From Theobroma cacao (Eukaryota; Streptophyta; Magnoliopsida; Malvales; Malvaceae): a stretch of 64,000 nucleotides of DNA. The translations under genes were made by a program, and so were the position numbers. Where the stretch lies: contig NC_030853.1 in NCBI RefSeq assembly GCF_000208745.1, forward strand, positions 3,621,987 to 3,685,986. The letters are read 5' to 3'. Below the pieces are notes generated by a model. The model did no database searches. It was not told the DNA's origin and saw only the letters and a list, made by a program, of their open reading frames with translations. Shown here piece by piece: positions 49,932 to 60,545 of this stretch (its first letter is position 1; each line of letters begins with the position of its first letter).

Positions 49932-50855
49932 CTACTTTTTTGTGAGGTTTTGATCTAGAAATTTCAACAATTTTTGTGAAATATGTGGACTTGGTTGACA
50001 TGTTCCCTGGAGGATATTCATACCGAGGAAATCTATCTCAGTCTTGAAGATTTGCATCTTTTGTTCTGAAAGCATGACTCCATATTTGAAAATGAGACTC
50101 GAGAATTGCTGAAGTAGTTGGACATGGTCTTGTTCTATTGGGCTGAACAAAAGAATATCATCTGTGAAAATAAGAGCTGAACCCAAAATAGGTTGGAAGA
50201 TTCTGATCAATGGCTTTTGGAATAGTGATGGTGCTGTTTTGAGCCCAAAAGGTAGAACATTCCAATGATAATGATGGTTGGGTATGCAAAATCCTGTTTT
50301 GGGCCTGTCTTCAGGTTGAATTCCTAATTGTGAAAATCCTGCTTTCAGATCAAATTTGGAGAAAAATCTTGCTTGGGCCAGACTTGAAAAAATTGAATTT
50401 CTATTGGGTAAAGGAAATTTGTCATCTAGCAGGAAATAATTGAGAGGTTGATAGTTGATGACCAGCCTTAATCTGCCTCTTGTTTGTTCTGCTCTTTTAT
50501 TAACATAGAAAGCTTGACATGCCCATTGAGAGTTTGAAGGTTCAATCAGCCCTTGTTGCAGTAACTCTCTGCATTCTTGTTCTGTTAAACTCTTGTGTTC
50601 TGGATTCATACCTGAATGACTTGCCTTGGTAGGATTAATATCCTCATTAAACTTGAATGGAAGCTTAATAAAGAATTCAAGATTCTTCCAGAGTGGGTTT
50701 TCACATTTGTGGAGAAATTCTAAATGAGAATTAGCACATGCCTTTTGCCTGAGAGTTTTAACTTTTTTCTCTTGTCCTTTTGTATTTCTGTATTTTGGTT
50801 GTTGGGTATGATCCATTACTTTCCAGCTAATCCTCAAAGTAAACACCCTTTGCAT
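49932..50855 (-). pseudogene. Pararetroviral reverse transcriptase fragment
   Basis: A 307-codon open stretch with the caulimovirid RT blocks in order: RLVINYQPLNYFLLDDKFPL, FSKFDLKAGFSQLGI, DRPKTGFCIPNHHY, LPFGLKTAPSLFQK, the catalytic FTDDILLFSP (usually YIDD or FIDD), and TEIDFLGMNI. The frame ends at a TAG where relatives continue without interruption. It begins inside the polyprotein, since the first Met is not at a domain boundary. Not functional. Confidence 0.85.
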
Positions 50856-50870
50856 TGCCCAAAAAGTTCA

Positions 50871-51356
50871 TACAATCTGCACAAAAATTTTGTCATGGTA
50901 CTAAATAGTTATTTTACAGGCTAATTGTCTATAAATAATGAGGAAATCTATTCACGACAAGTCCATGAAAGTTTTTCTTTAGGTTTTATATTTATAATAT
51001 TCAAAAAAAGATATATAAGGAACAATAATTGATAATTGCATTGCACCCATGAGTTAACCACCAGCTTTTATTTAATAACAAAACGTGTGGAGAGATGTTT
51101 TATGCGTGCTGGTAAAATGAAGTGAAATTCCTGATTTTTTGTTTTCTTTCGTCAGTTTTGTTTCATTTCATATTCATACTTTTGCTAAGTTGCTTATCTC
51201 GATGTACAGCTTCAAAGCAAGTTGACAAGGCAGAAAGTGAAGCAGGTGATCGGGCGAGCCGCATATATATGTATATGTTTATCTTGAGGGAAAGAAGCAA
51301 CTGAAGAAGAATTAAGATCAGTAAACAGAGAAGAAAGTAAAAAAGAAGAGTGGGAG
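50871..51356 (+). promoter_or_regulatory. Upstream region of the FAD monooxygenase
   Basis: GATATATAAGG near 51007-51017 is the best TATA-like element and would imply a 5' UTR of about 310 nt. A second TA-rich stretch, CATATATATGTATATG, is at 51261-51276. The region directly adjoins the pararetrovirus remnant, so part of the promoter could be virus-derived. Confidence 0.35.
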
Positions 51357-54300
51357 ATGGAAAGGGGTGAGGAAGAAAGGATTGTCATTGTCGGTGGTGG
51401 AATATGCGGCCTTGCCACGGCTCTTGCTCTTCACAGGTTTTTAACATTATTTATCTTCCACAGCCAACTCCACTCTCTCCTCGATCTTTTGCTCTTTCTT
51501 TCATCTTTCTCTTTTGCTTGACTGTTTTGCTAAAGTACATTTTAGATACATAGGAAGAAAAATTGCTATCTATTATTTCTTTTTCTTGATCAATATATGA
51601 ACAAGCTGATCTATAACTTGGGACTATATGAAATTAACAGCAAAACTGCATGTATACCGAATTAACTTTTATCCTTGTTCATAGCTTTAAACTCTCCCTT
51701 TTATAATTCTGGCCAAACGCTGAGGGAAGGCGTAATAGGGAGGCTGTGCAGCAAACAGGACATCAAGGTAGTTCAACAGAGTGAGAGGGGTTTACCAGTC
51801 AAAAGGGAGGGAGGGAGGGGTGGTTCGGGGAGTTTGGGCAGCATGTGTGGTTCTGCGACTCAGGGAACCTGGTGTGATCTAGGAAAAAGGGGAATTTTGT
51901 ACTGATGCATCGAGATAGTATGAGTCATACCGTATCCAGTGCTTTATCTATAATCGAAAGACTAGAGACTTGACTAACAGCTCTATAGATCTTTTTTTTT
52001 TTTTGGAAGGTATAATTTGTATTCATTCTGTAACAGAGTACATTCATGCTACGACAAGTCTTCAGTCTAGCATTGGATGAAGACTTATAGCTATCAACTT
52101 ATCCGAAGTCTCAAAAATATAAAAAATACATGATCCAGATATCTCTAGATCACACGAATACAACTCTATAAATCTAGTTAACAATCAATACAAATACAAA
52201 TACAAATACTTTTCAAACTAAAATTCTGGTCAAATAATAGGCTTAATTTAATAACTGTCTAGACTTCAAGTGTTCAACGAATTTCTTTTGTCAAGGAAAG
52301 AAGAAAGAAGAAAGAAGAAAGGAAGATTCGAATTTAATTTTTTCCAACAATATAGGAAGAGATCATTAGATGGTGATAATCATTTAAAGAAATAAATGCT
52401 TGCTAAACACTTATCCAACTTTTATAATTAATTTTTTGTGACATGGGTGAATATATAATCAATAAGTTGGGTGCATTTGAGTGTGCCACTAAATATAGAA
52501 GAAAAGTGCAAACTCAACAAATATCATATGTTTATTAATTTAGACTTTGAAGAGACATCTTTAAGTTAGAATTTAAGACTATTTCGAAAGTTCCAAGTTA
52601 AAATCTTGGAATAAATTAAATGAGGTTTATAACATAAATGATCAACAGAATTGAGGAATAAGTCCAGTCTTAATGAAGCTTGAATGAATAGAAGGCTTGA
52701 ATGAAGAACAGCAGAGAAGAGCCCGAGCTTGAAATAAAGAAGGCTAGGCACTAGGTGCTCTAAACGCACCATTTGACTAAGGGACAGGTGCTCTATACGC
52801 ATCGTTTAAAGAAAGACTGGCATATTATTAGCTTGTACAACGAAAGACACCATTTCATTTAATCAGTTTTTCAAAAGTTAGTTCGGTGCTGTTAGTTATA
52901 GAGATTAGTAAAGTTAATTTTCTCTCTTATTGGTCATTCATTACCCTTATGTATATGAGGCAGTGTACAAAGCATTTTTCAATGAATTTTTTTCACATTC
53001 TCAAAAATTCCTGTGCCTTTCTCTCTTTTCTTAACTTTTGTCAATAAAGAAAACTCTACCTCTTATTATATAAGTCAAATATTATTTAATTTAAGGCTTA
53101 ATCCTGAGAAAGACATGAGTGAGAATTGAGAGAAAAAACAAATATCTCCATCATTTAAATGCTAGACCTTTATTTTATCTCAACCACGACAAGAAAATTT
53201 TAAAACTTTTAGATTTAAGTTGAAGTCTTATCATGTATGTGAGTTTCGTCCAATTCTATGTTGATATTCCTTTTGATTTATATTTTTATATATATATATA
53301 TATATATATTATTTTCTTTCTAAAATTATTATAAAAAATCCAAAATGCGATAAATTGCTTTGAATCTAAAAAAGAATTATTTGGATTATACCGTTTAGTG
53401 GCTAGAATACCTCGACACCATGCCACATTCAAAATGGAACGAAAAATGGCAGATTGTAAATATACCCAGAGAAGATAATGGGGCAGCCGAAACTTTGGCT
53501 AAAGAAGGAGTTCTTTGGGAAAATGCTAAAGCGTAACTGTCCAGGTCTGTATCTTCTCTGGGTTGCTGTCTTTGATGCAAGTGCTTAACTGGTGTCTCGA
53601 GTTTTTTGCCTGCTTAAGATCTGTTTTCTTATTGGCTTTCTTTTTTCTGGTGGACGGTTCTGGTTATGTGGGCTGCCTTGAGGGACGGGAATATGGTTCT
53701 GTTTCTGTGAAAAGGGTTATGAGATCGTGTTTATGTTCTGTATCATCGTACTGTCATGACCTTGTTGAGTGTTTGTTTTTCTGGTATTGCAAGGGTTGGC
53801 AATGCAATTCCTGCTCTGGTTGTATTTTGGGTGGAGGGTAGGCCTTGCTTGCAAGGGATATAGCTGTTTCTGGGTAATTGCTCTTGAATCAACCAATCTC
53901 TGTATCTTACCTACCCTATGAAATATGAACACTAAGAGGAGTTTGATGTATAGATTCAGTAAAAGCATATATTGGTATTAATTAATATGAATATTCATTT
54001 TGGTACGTCAAATATGAAATATTTTAAGTTTGTACAAAGTACTAAGAATCTAGTGTATCTCAAACCTTAATTAGACTTTCTCGTATATACCAATAAAAAA
54101 TAGCGGATTTGACATTCGATTCGATAAACTCAAATCTTAATTATAGTTGGATTTGGGGGTTAAAAGTTTATGATTGATGAAGAGGAATGTGGAATTCAGG
54201 AAAGGGATTGTAAGTATGGTGTTGGAAAGATCAGAAAACTTGCGAGCTACAGGAGCTGCCATCATAGTGCAACCAAATGGGTGGCGTGCATTGGATCAAC

Positions 54301-56260
54301 TTGGCATTGCCTCCAAACTTAGGCAAACTGCTCTGTCTATACAATCGTAAGATAATCTTCCTTCCTCTCTCTCTCCGAAAAAAGTATTGTCACTTGTTTT
54401 AATCTACCTAGGATTTTTGATCGCAGGGGACGATACATTACAGTTAAAGATGGCAAGCAGAAAGATTTGCCTGTTGGGTAAGCTTACCTTTTTCCTTATT
54501 ACATTAGTTGTTTTTTAGTACAAGAAGAAGTTCTTTTCCTTTTCAAATGGTCAACAAATAGCATTTCCGTGTGACCTCTTGTCAATATACCTAAGGATTT
54601 TCTGCATAATACAAAAAGGGTTTTTTTTTTTATTGGGAAAAAATATTTGAACAGAGCTTTTTGAGCCAAAGACACACTTATTATGGATCTAAATGTCGGG
54701 GTAAGACAAATGGTTGGAAAATTAACTTACGAGTTTTTGTAGGGATGTTGGAGAATTAAGATGTTTGAAACGGACTGACCTCCTCAATGCATTAGCTGAG
54801 AATCTGCCTGCAGATACTGTCCGCCTCGGATGCAAGGTGGTGTCCATAAAATTAGATCCCTCAACGTCTTACCCGATTCTTCAATTGCAGGATGGAAGTG
54901 TGCTAATGGCCAAGGTAATTGGAACAATTCCTTCATTCATGCATACACAAAAACAACATTCATGGTTTGTTTTCAAAGCTTGTATTTGAGGGTAGAATTT
55001 AGATTTGGACTTTAAATCTAATAATTAATCCAATTACAACTCTCTCTCCCTTCTCAGAGTTTTACTTTTGAATTATACATGAATGTTAAATTAAAGTATT
55101 TGAAAATACAAAAATCAAAATTGAGTTTTCTAGTGGAACCTATGATGATATTAATTTGCAAATTATTGGAAAAGCAGGTTGTGATCGGATGTGATGGTGT
55201 GAACTCTACCATTGCAAACATTCTTGGACTCAACTCCACGAGGCTTTTCTCCACAAGTGTTATTAGGGGCTTCACAAATTATGAAACAGGTCATGAATTT
55301 GGCAGTGCCTTCCTCGTTTTCAGCAAAGATGATGTTCAGCTGGGACTGCTGCCTGTCACTGAGAAGCTAGTGTATTGGTTTGTAACTAGGAAACAAACTT
55401 CTCAAGGTAATAATTTAGCTTAGTCTAAATGTCACAGATACTATATAAGTAAGAGATGAGATGGGTGTTGGATTCCTTTGAATTAAAAATAGAATTATAT
55501 ACTAATGAAAAATACCCGAGTCGAGATAGGTTCAGATCAAAATAGATCTTTCTTTTTTATAGGTGAAAGAGTCAATACAACGAGAACATTGCACAATTAC
55601 GTACTGATGTAAGATGTGTAACATAATTGCTTCCGTCGTCTCATAAATATCGTTGGGACACTTGGAATTTGTCCTTGTACTCATATTAACAATTTCTACA
55701 TGTTTTTTTTTTCTTTGGTTTTAAATTTACCCGCAGATTCAAAGGTTTCGAAATCTCAAACTCTCATCAAAGAGTCAACTGTGGAAGCAATGAAGGGCTT
55801 CCCCATCCACATAATGGAGATGGTAAAGGACAGCGATCTGGACTCCCTGCATCTGACGGATTTGAGGTTCCTAGCACCATGGGATTTGCTTGGAACAAAT
55901 CTTCGTAGAGGGACTGTGACAGTGGCAGGAGATGCCATGCATGCCATGGCTCCATTCCTCGCGCAAGGTGGCTCAGCATCTCTAGAAGACGCAGTCGTGC
56001 TTGCAAGATGCTTATCGCAAAACCAAACCATGCGCGTTGATGAAAAACAAGCGAAAACGATGATGGACATGGAGGCGGCATTGGATCAATATGTTAAAGA
56101 GCGAAAAATGAGAGTGTTTTGGTTGTCGCTGGAAACTTTTCTCATCGGGACCATGCTCGATACTTCAACCCTGCTGGTAAAATGCTTATGCATTATCTCT
56201 CTAATGGTCCTCTTTAGAGACAAGATTGCCCACACCCGCTACGATTGTGGTCGTCTCTAA
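51357..56260 (+). CDS. FAD-dependent monooxygenase (plant MO1/CTF2 group, salicylate hydroxylase-like)
   Basis: A flavoprotein monooxygenase expected to use NAD(P)H and O2 to hydroxylate a small, probably aromatic, molecule; the substrate is unknown. Six exons: 51357-51436, 54200-54346, 54427-54477, 54743-54914, 55178-55406, 55737-56260, totalling 1203 bp and 400 aa. The N-terminus IVIVGGGICGLATALALHR is the FAD-binding GxGxxG fold. VLERSENLRATGAAIIVQPN follows, then VVIGCDGVNS (DG motif, FAD and NAD(P)H contact), and GTVTVAGDAMHAMAPFLAQG (GD motif, FAD ribityl). Length and motifs match Arabidopsis MO1-MO3. The C-terminal stretch LLVKCLCIISLMVLF is hydrophobic, as in relatives, and may contact membrane. 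Intron 1 (2763 bp) carries two retroposon pieces. All junctions keep the frame, so the gene looks intact. Confidence 0.92.
51981..52175 (-). mobile_element. Short retroposon with poly(A) tail, antisense in monooxygenase intron 1
   Basis: A T-run at 51992-52004 (a poly(A) tail on the minus strand) starts a 171-bp segment at 51993-52163. It is flanked by near-identical CTCTATAGATCT (51981-51992) and CTCTATAAATCT (52164-52175), a 12-bp target duplication with one mismatch. That is the signature of L1-machinery retroposition. The body could be a 5'-truncated LINE tail or a SINE; I recognise no tRNA-like head. Confidence 0.65.
52176..53394 (+). other. Middle part of monooxygenase intron 1
   Basis: AT-rich intronic DNA with an AAGAAAGAAG repeat near 52299-52324 and a (TA)n run at 53288-53310. 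No exon or gene was found here. The short open frames lack recognisable protein. Confidence 0.5.
53395..53900 (+). mobile_element. 5'-truncated LINE (RNase H end) in monooxygenase intron 1
   Basis: The plus-strand frame from about 53415 reads HSKWNEKWQIVNIPREDNGA, then AETLAKEGVLWENAKA and a stop at 53533-53535. This fits the C-terminal RNase H of plant L1-type LINEs (W-I-h-I-pRe-N--Ad-LAKeG). The GT-rich stretch to about 53900 fits a LINE 3' UTR. Endonuclease and reverse transcriptase are missing, so the copy is truncated and inactive. Confidence 0.6.
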
Positions 56261-56564
56261 GCAGCAGCTGTTGTAGTTATTGTTGGACTTGAGCACCCAT
56301 GGCTGTGCTCCTCTCAAATGCCAAATAAAGTAAACTGAGGAAACATGACCTTCACAATATACAACAGGGTTGATAGCTAGAAATAATTCTGTTGGACGAA
56401 CATTGTTAAATTACCATATAATGTAAGGTAAAAATAGAATTATATATATGAACAACGTTTGGTGTAACTAGCTGTGATAATAAAATTTAAATAAAAGAAG
56501 GGGGAAAAAGTAAGAAAAATTGAATTGCAATGTTGTTATGCATAAAGCTCCTGGTCAGGTGTCA

Positions 56565-57470
56565 ATTTCGTTCCAAAATTGTGGCGCAAATTCCATTAAA
56601 CTAGCATCATCCTCATTTTCGACGAATTTTCTATTAAAAATTCAATCCAAATTTTGTTAAAATGGTCATTTTTCAAAGAAATTTTACTAAGATAAAACTT
56701 TGCCCAACATCATGATACTGGAATTTGTAACTTGCAATATACTCTGGGAAGGGTGACTAAGGGAACCAAGAGAGTGGAGTCCTACTTTATAGAGTAAAAA
56801 GGAATTTTTTGAAATTTTATTATAAATTTCACTAAAATATTTTATTAGAAATTTTTTGAAATTCTGAATATTAAAATTCGTCAGAATTTTATCGGTGCCA
56901 ATTTCATTAAACTAGCTTCATCATCATCTACAATGGATTTTGGATTAAAGAATACTTCATCAGAAAAATTTATTCAAAGTTTTGTTAGAATTTTCAACAA
57001 AATTTCATCAAAATATTTTGTTAGAAATTTGTCAAAATTTTGAATAATAAAAATTTGTCAGAATTTTGTTAGACAATTGTGGTGCCAATTCCGTTAAACT
57101 AGCTTCGTCATCATTTTCAACTAATTTTCAGTTAAAGAATATTTCATTGGAAGATTTTATTAAAAATTCAACAAAATTTCGTTTGAATTTTCATTTTTGG
57201 ATGAAATTTTATAAAAATATTTTATTAGAAATTTGTCAAAATTTTGAATATTAAAAATTCCAGCTCAGAATTTTGTCAAAAAATTGCGGTGCCAATTCCA
57301 TTAAACCGGCTTTATCATCATTTCTGATGAATTTTCAATTAAAAAATATTGCATTGGAGGATTTTATTAAAAATACATTGAAATTTTGTTCAAATTGCTA
57401 TTTTTTTAACGAAATTTCATCAACATGTTTTATTAGAAATTTGTCAAAATTTCGAATATTACGAATGTAG
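56565..57470. repeat. ~205-bp tandem repeat array, four to five copies
   Basis: Units start near 56570, 56885, 57060 and 57268. Each has GTGGTGCCAATTCCATTAAA, then CTAGCTTCATCATCAT, then TCAATTAAAGAATATTTCATTGG, and ends TTTATTAGAAATTTGTCAAAAT. A partial unit lies at about 56805-56880. The last two are about 207 bp and most alike. The array starts 300 bp past the monooxygenase stop. It could be a small satellite or internal repeats of a lost transposon; no flanking element was recognised. Confidence 0.75.
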
Positions 57471-60149
57471 AAAAATTTCATTAAAAATGGTAATTTTTCA
57501 ATGAAATAACTCTTACTTATTGCAATCCATCGGAAGAAACTTATAAAGAAGTAATAAAAATCTTACGGTTTCATTTGGTAGTGGGCGGGCCGTGTCAACA
57601 AGTAGAAGATACCAAAGCCCAACTCGTTGTGGCCTAACTTGTTGAAACCCTTTAAAGAGGGTGGTTGCATGGGAATATCAGAATGTTCCCCATCAATTAT
57701 TTTGTCCCAAAACCGCCACCATACCATTACTGGGAAAAGATAAAAGGAGAGAATTTCCTTTGTTGTTTCTTCTTCAAACATATGTTAGGCACATAAAAAT
57801 GATTCCAATTGCTTCTAAAAGGAGATCAGTTGTAGCCATATCTAAAAAGATAACTACAATTTTGGGGAGAATAAATTCCTTGGAATTCTGCTGCACCCAA
57901 CTAGTTTTTTCTATCCCACCCAATTAGCTTCTTGTAAACATCACCCACCAATTTGGATCGAAACACAAAAGCCTGCCATAATTGGCACCAGATACCTGAA
58001 TCATGTGCCAAGATAAAAGACAACTAGGAAAGCAAATGGGCCAATTATCAAACAACTAGTCTGTCACATTGTACAATTCCTTGTGATCAATACTTCTTGG
58101 GCAACAACAACTCCTATAGCTCTACAGTGTAATCCAAACAAGGCACAAGACAATGCTAAAATTATTTAAATTGGAGGGATTACAAGACTCATCTCCATTA
58201 CCAGTTTTTTTTTTTTTCCATGTTATACCTAGAGGAAGCATTAATTAATATGTAGTTTTGTGTTTCGTTTAAACTGTCTTTGGCCTTGCTTTTCTGACCT
58301 GCATGGAGAATTATGATGGACTATTATATGTGCTGCTAGAGTTGATGCCACGAATTGCTTTCTGTTATTCTTGTTTTCATCAAAAGTGAGAAAATAAAGA
58401 AACTGAAAAATTGTTCTCTTTCCCCTTTTTCGTTGTTTGTTCTTTCAAAACTCAAAACCAATCTCACATAATAAGGTTAAACTTTTCTCTCTTTTTTTTT
58501 TTTTTCTCAAGAAAAGGGATAGAGTAATGTATGAAAAGAAACATTTATTTTAACTATTATAACTTGAAATTTTAACTTGGACATCATGAATTTGAATCTT
58601 AAAAGTGAGAGATGTACTACTAATGGAGTAAAAGAAGTCCACGATCATACATATCGTAATGAAAAAAGTAAATAAATAAAAAATTATACATCATGAACTC
58701 ACACTTTTAACTCAAAAGATATTTATTTATAAATCCAAAACCAACGCATCCCATAGACTTCCAACTTATAAGTCCAAAACCAATACATTTATGGCTTGAA
58801 AGTATGACATCCTCTTTTGATGTGTACACTCTGATATCAAATGTCAAAGTTCACACCAACTTATGAAATATTATTCACTTTAGTTAAATATACTTTACAA
58901 GTTGAAGATAGTATAAACTTTTAAATGCTCAGTCTCACTTTAATACTACAATTGATATAAGATTCATGGTTCCCCGCTAGAATCATGATATTTTTTATTA
59001 ATGTGAGATTTATAACTCTTTCCATCGATGTGAAATTCATGATTTTTCTCCGAAATCATAACATCTTCTCTCAATGTCAGATTTATGGCTCTCGCCATTG
59101 AGAGCATAGCATCTTCATGGCTCTCCATTAAGAGTGTACAATTTATTCGATGTAAAATTCACATAACTCCTCACTAAAATCGTAACACTAGATCGATTGA
59201 AAGGTAAAATAGAAACAAATTTGTTTAAACATCTTTCAATTTTGACACTTTTGTTTTAAACTATGGAAAATATCATCATTTAGAGTAAGATGATTTCTTG
59301 TAAAGTGAGTCTACTTCGGAATCTAAAAAAAATCTAAAAGAGGGTTGAAATATTCAACAATAGTTGTCTTTTCCCGTTGGAGATGTCGATGGGCGATGGT
59401 TCCAAATCGAAGACAAAACTTTTAAATGTAATTTTTGACTATCTATGTGCCGTAGAAGTGTTATGATAATGAGTGAGAGAGAGGTAAATTCTTAAATTCA
59501 AATTGTTATTGATAATTGATTTGAAATTTTATGTCTCTTTCGATTATAATGTCATGACATACATTGTTTCCTTAACTCCCTATCACGAAATTGTCAATAC
59601 ATAAATAAAATAAAAAATTTTTAAGTCATTTAAGTAAGGTGTTACCATTATTAAATATGAGTAAGATAGTTGCCAAATTTCAAAACATTTGATTGTACAT
59701 ACATACATGGTGTGTGACGCCAGGATTAGACAAAGCAAAATGACCATTACTATAATTATAATTATTTGTTTATTAATTGAGGACTGTGGATTCTCTATTT
59801 GAAAGGTCTTCTAATTATTAAATTAGAGTATAGCATGGCTGGCAACCCCCAATCAAGAGAGAATATGCATGATATATGATGCCAGGATTAGACACAGCAA
59901 AAGTCAATGACCACGACTAAAATTAAAATTTTATTGAAGGTTGAGATTCTGGAATATTCAATTTGTTTTTTTCCTTTTTTATGAAACAATTTGCAATTGC
60001 TTAATCATTTTTGGCCTAATAAACAACTTTGAGACTTGCCCTTTCGACATAATCAAATAATCAAATCTAGTGACCTTTGTGTTACCCAAAAATGTTATCT
60101 ATGATCATTCTTGAAAGAAAAAAGTATAATACTTTAAAAAATTCTAGAA
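57471..60149. other. Long intergenic stretch without a gene
   Basis: The short open frames do not match known proteins. A ~165-bp imperfect duplication is present: GACGCCAGGATTAGACAAAG at 59716 and GATGCCAGGATTAGACACAG at 59879, each followed by AGCAAAA, CAATGACCA-like and ATAATTATAATT-like sequence. Around 58930-59180 there are repeated (A/G)TGT(G/A)AAATTCATG and TCATAACATCTTC phrases, suggesting an old degenerate repeat. Confidence 0.5.
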
Positions 60150-60545
60150 TTATTTAACAAAATTTTAATATATTTTTATTTTTTATTATGTTTAATTAAA
60201 CTCTTATACTTTTATTTAGATCAAATAGGCTTTCTTAATTAACAATTGACTATCTGTTATTAATTAAAATATCACTTATTATTTTATACTCATGTAACAT
60301 TCACTTGAAGGGTAAAACATATCAAGTGATTATATAATCATAACACATCAATATACCAACATTACTATCCATTATGATATATTAATATATTACGTTAACA
60401 TAATATGATATAAAATGATAAATGATTCTTTTTATTAATGTCATACTCATAAAAATTTATTTGATTAAAAAATAAAAATATAAAAATTTAATTGAACGTA
60501 ATAAAAAATAAAATTTTTTTAAACAATTCAAAGACTTGTTTTAAA
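60150..60545. mobile_element. AT-rich inverted-repeat MITE family, copy 3 (best preserved)
   Basis: The left arm (about 60165-60300) and right arm (about 60405-60530) are inverted copies over about 110-130 bp. TTTTATTATGTTTAATTAAA, then TTTTATTTAGATCAAATAGG on the left pairs with the inverted TTTTATTACGTTCAATTAAA, then TTTTTAATCAAATAAATTTT on the right. The centre contains CATATCAAGTGATTATATAA. No protein. The RNA would fold into a long hairpin. Confidence 0.7.

Larger units (their letters stand above)
47600..50870 (-). mobile_element. Endogenous pararetrovirus remnant (Caulimoviridae, petuvirus/florendovirus-like)
   Basis: On the minus strand the order is reverse transcriptase (50855-49932), RNase H (about 49727-49467) and a C-terminal viral segment (49352-48855). 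A promoter-like region follows with a TATA box at 48075-48068. There is no integrase, which separates it from Ty3/gypsy elements. In-frame stops interrupt the frame, including a TAG just after 49932 and stops near 49730 and 49465. The movement-protein and coat-protein part upstream of RT is absent, so the copy is truncated as well as mutated. It is old and cannot produce virus. The genus assignment rests on the RT wording and the C-terminal segment and is tentative. Confidence 0.8.

Noticed and set aside
49747..50001. 84-codon frame overlapping the pararetroviral RT end
   Set aside because: It is in a different frame from RT and RNase H; the viral frame continues across this stretch with an in-frame stop, so no frameshift is needed.
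53563..53841. 92-codon Cys-rich open frame in the monooxygenase intron
   Set aside because: It overlaps the LINE 3' region in another frame, with no homologue and no splice sites joining it to the gene.
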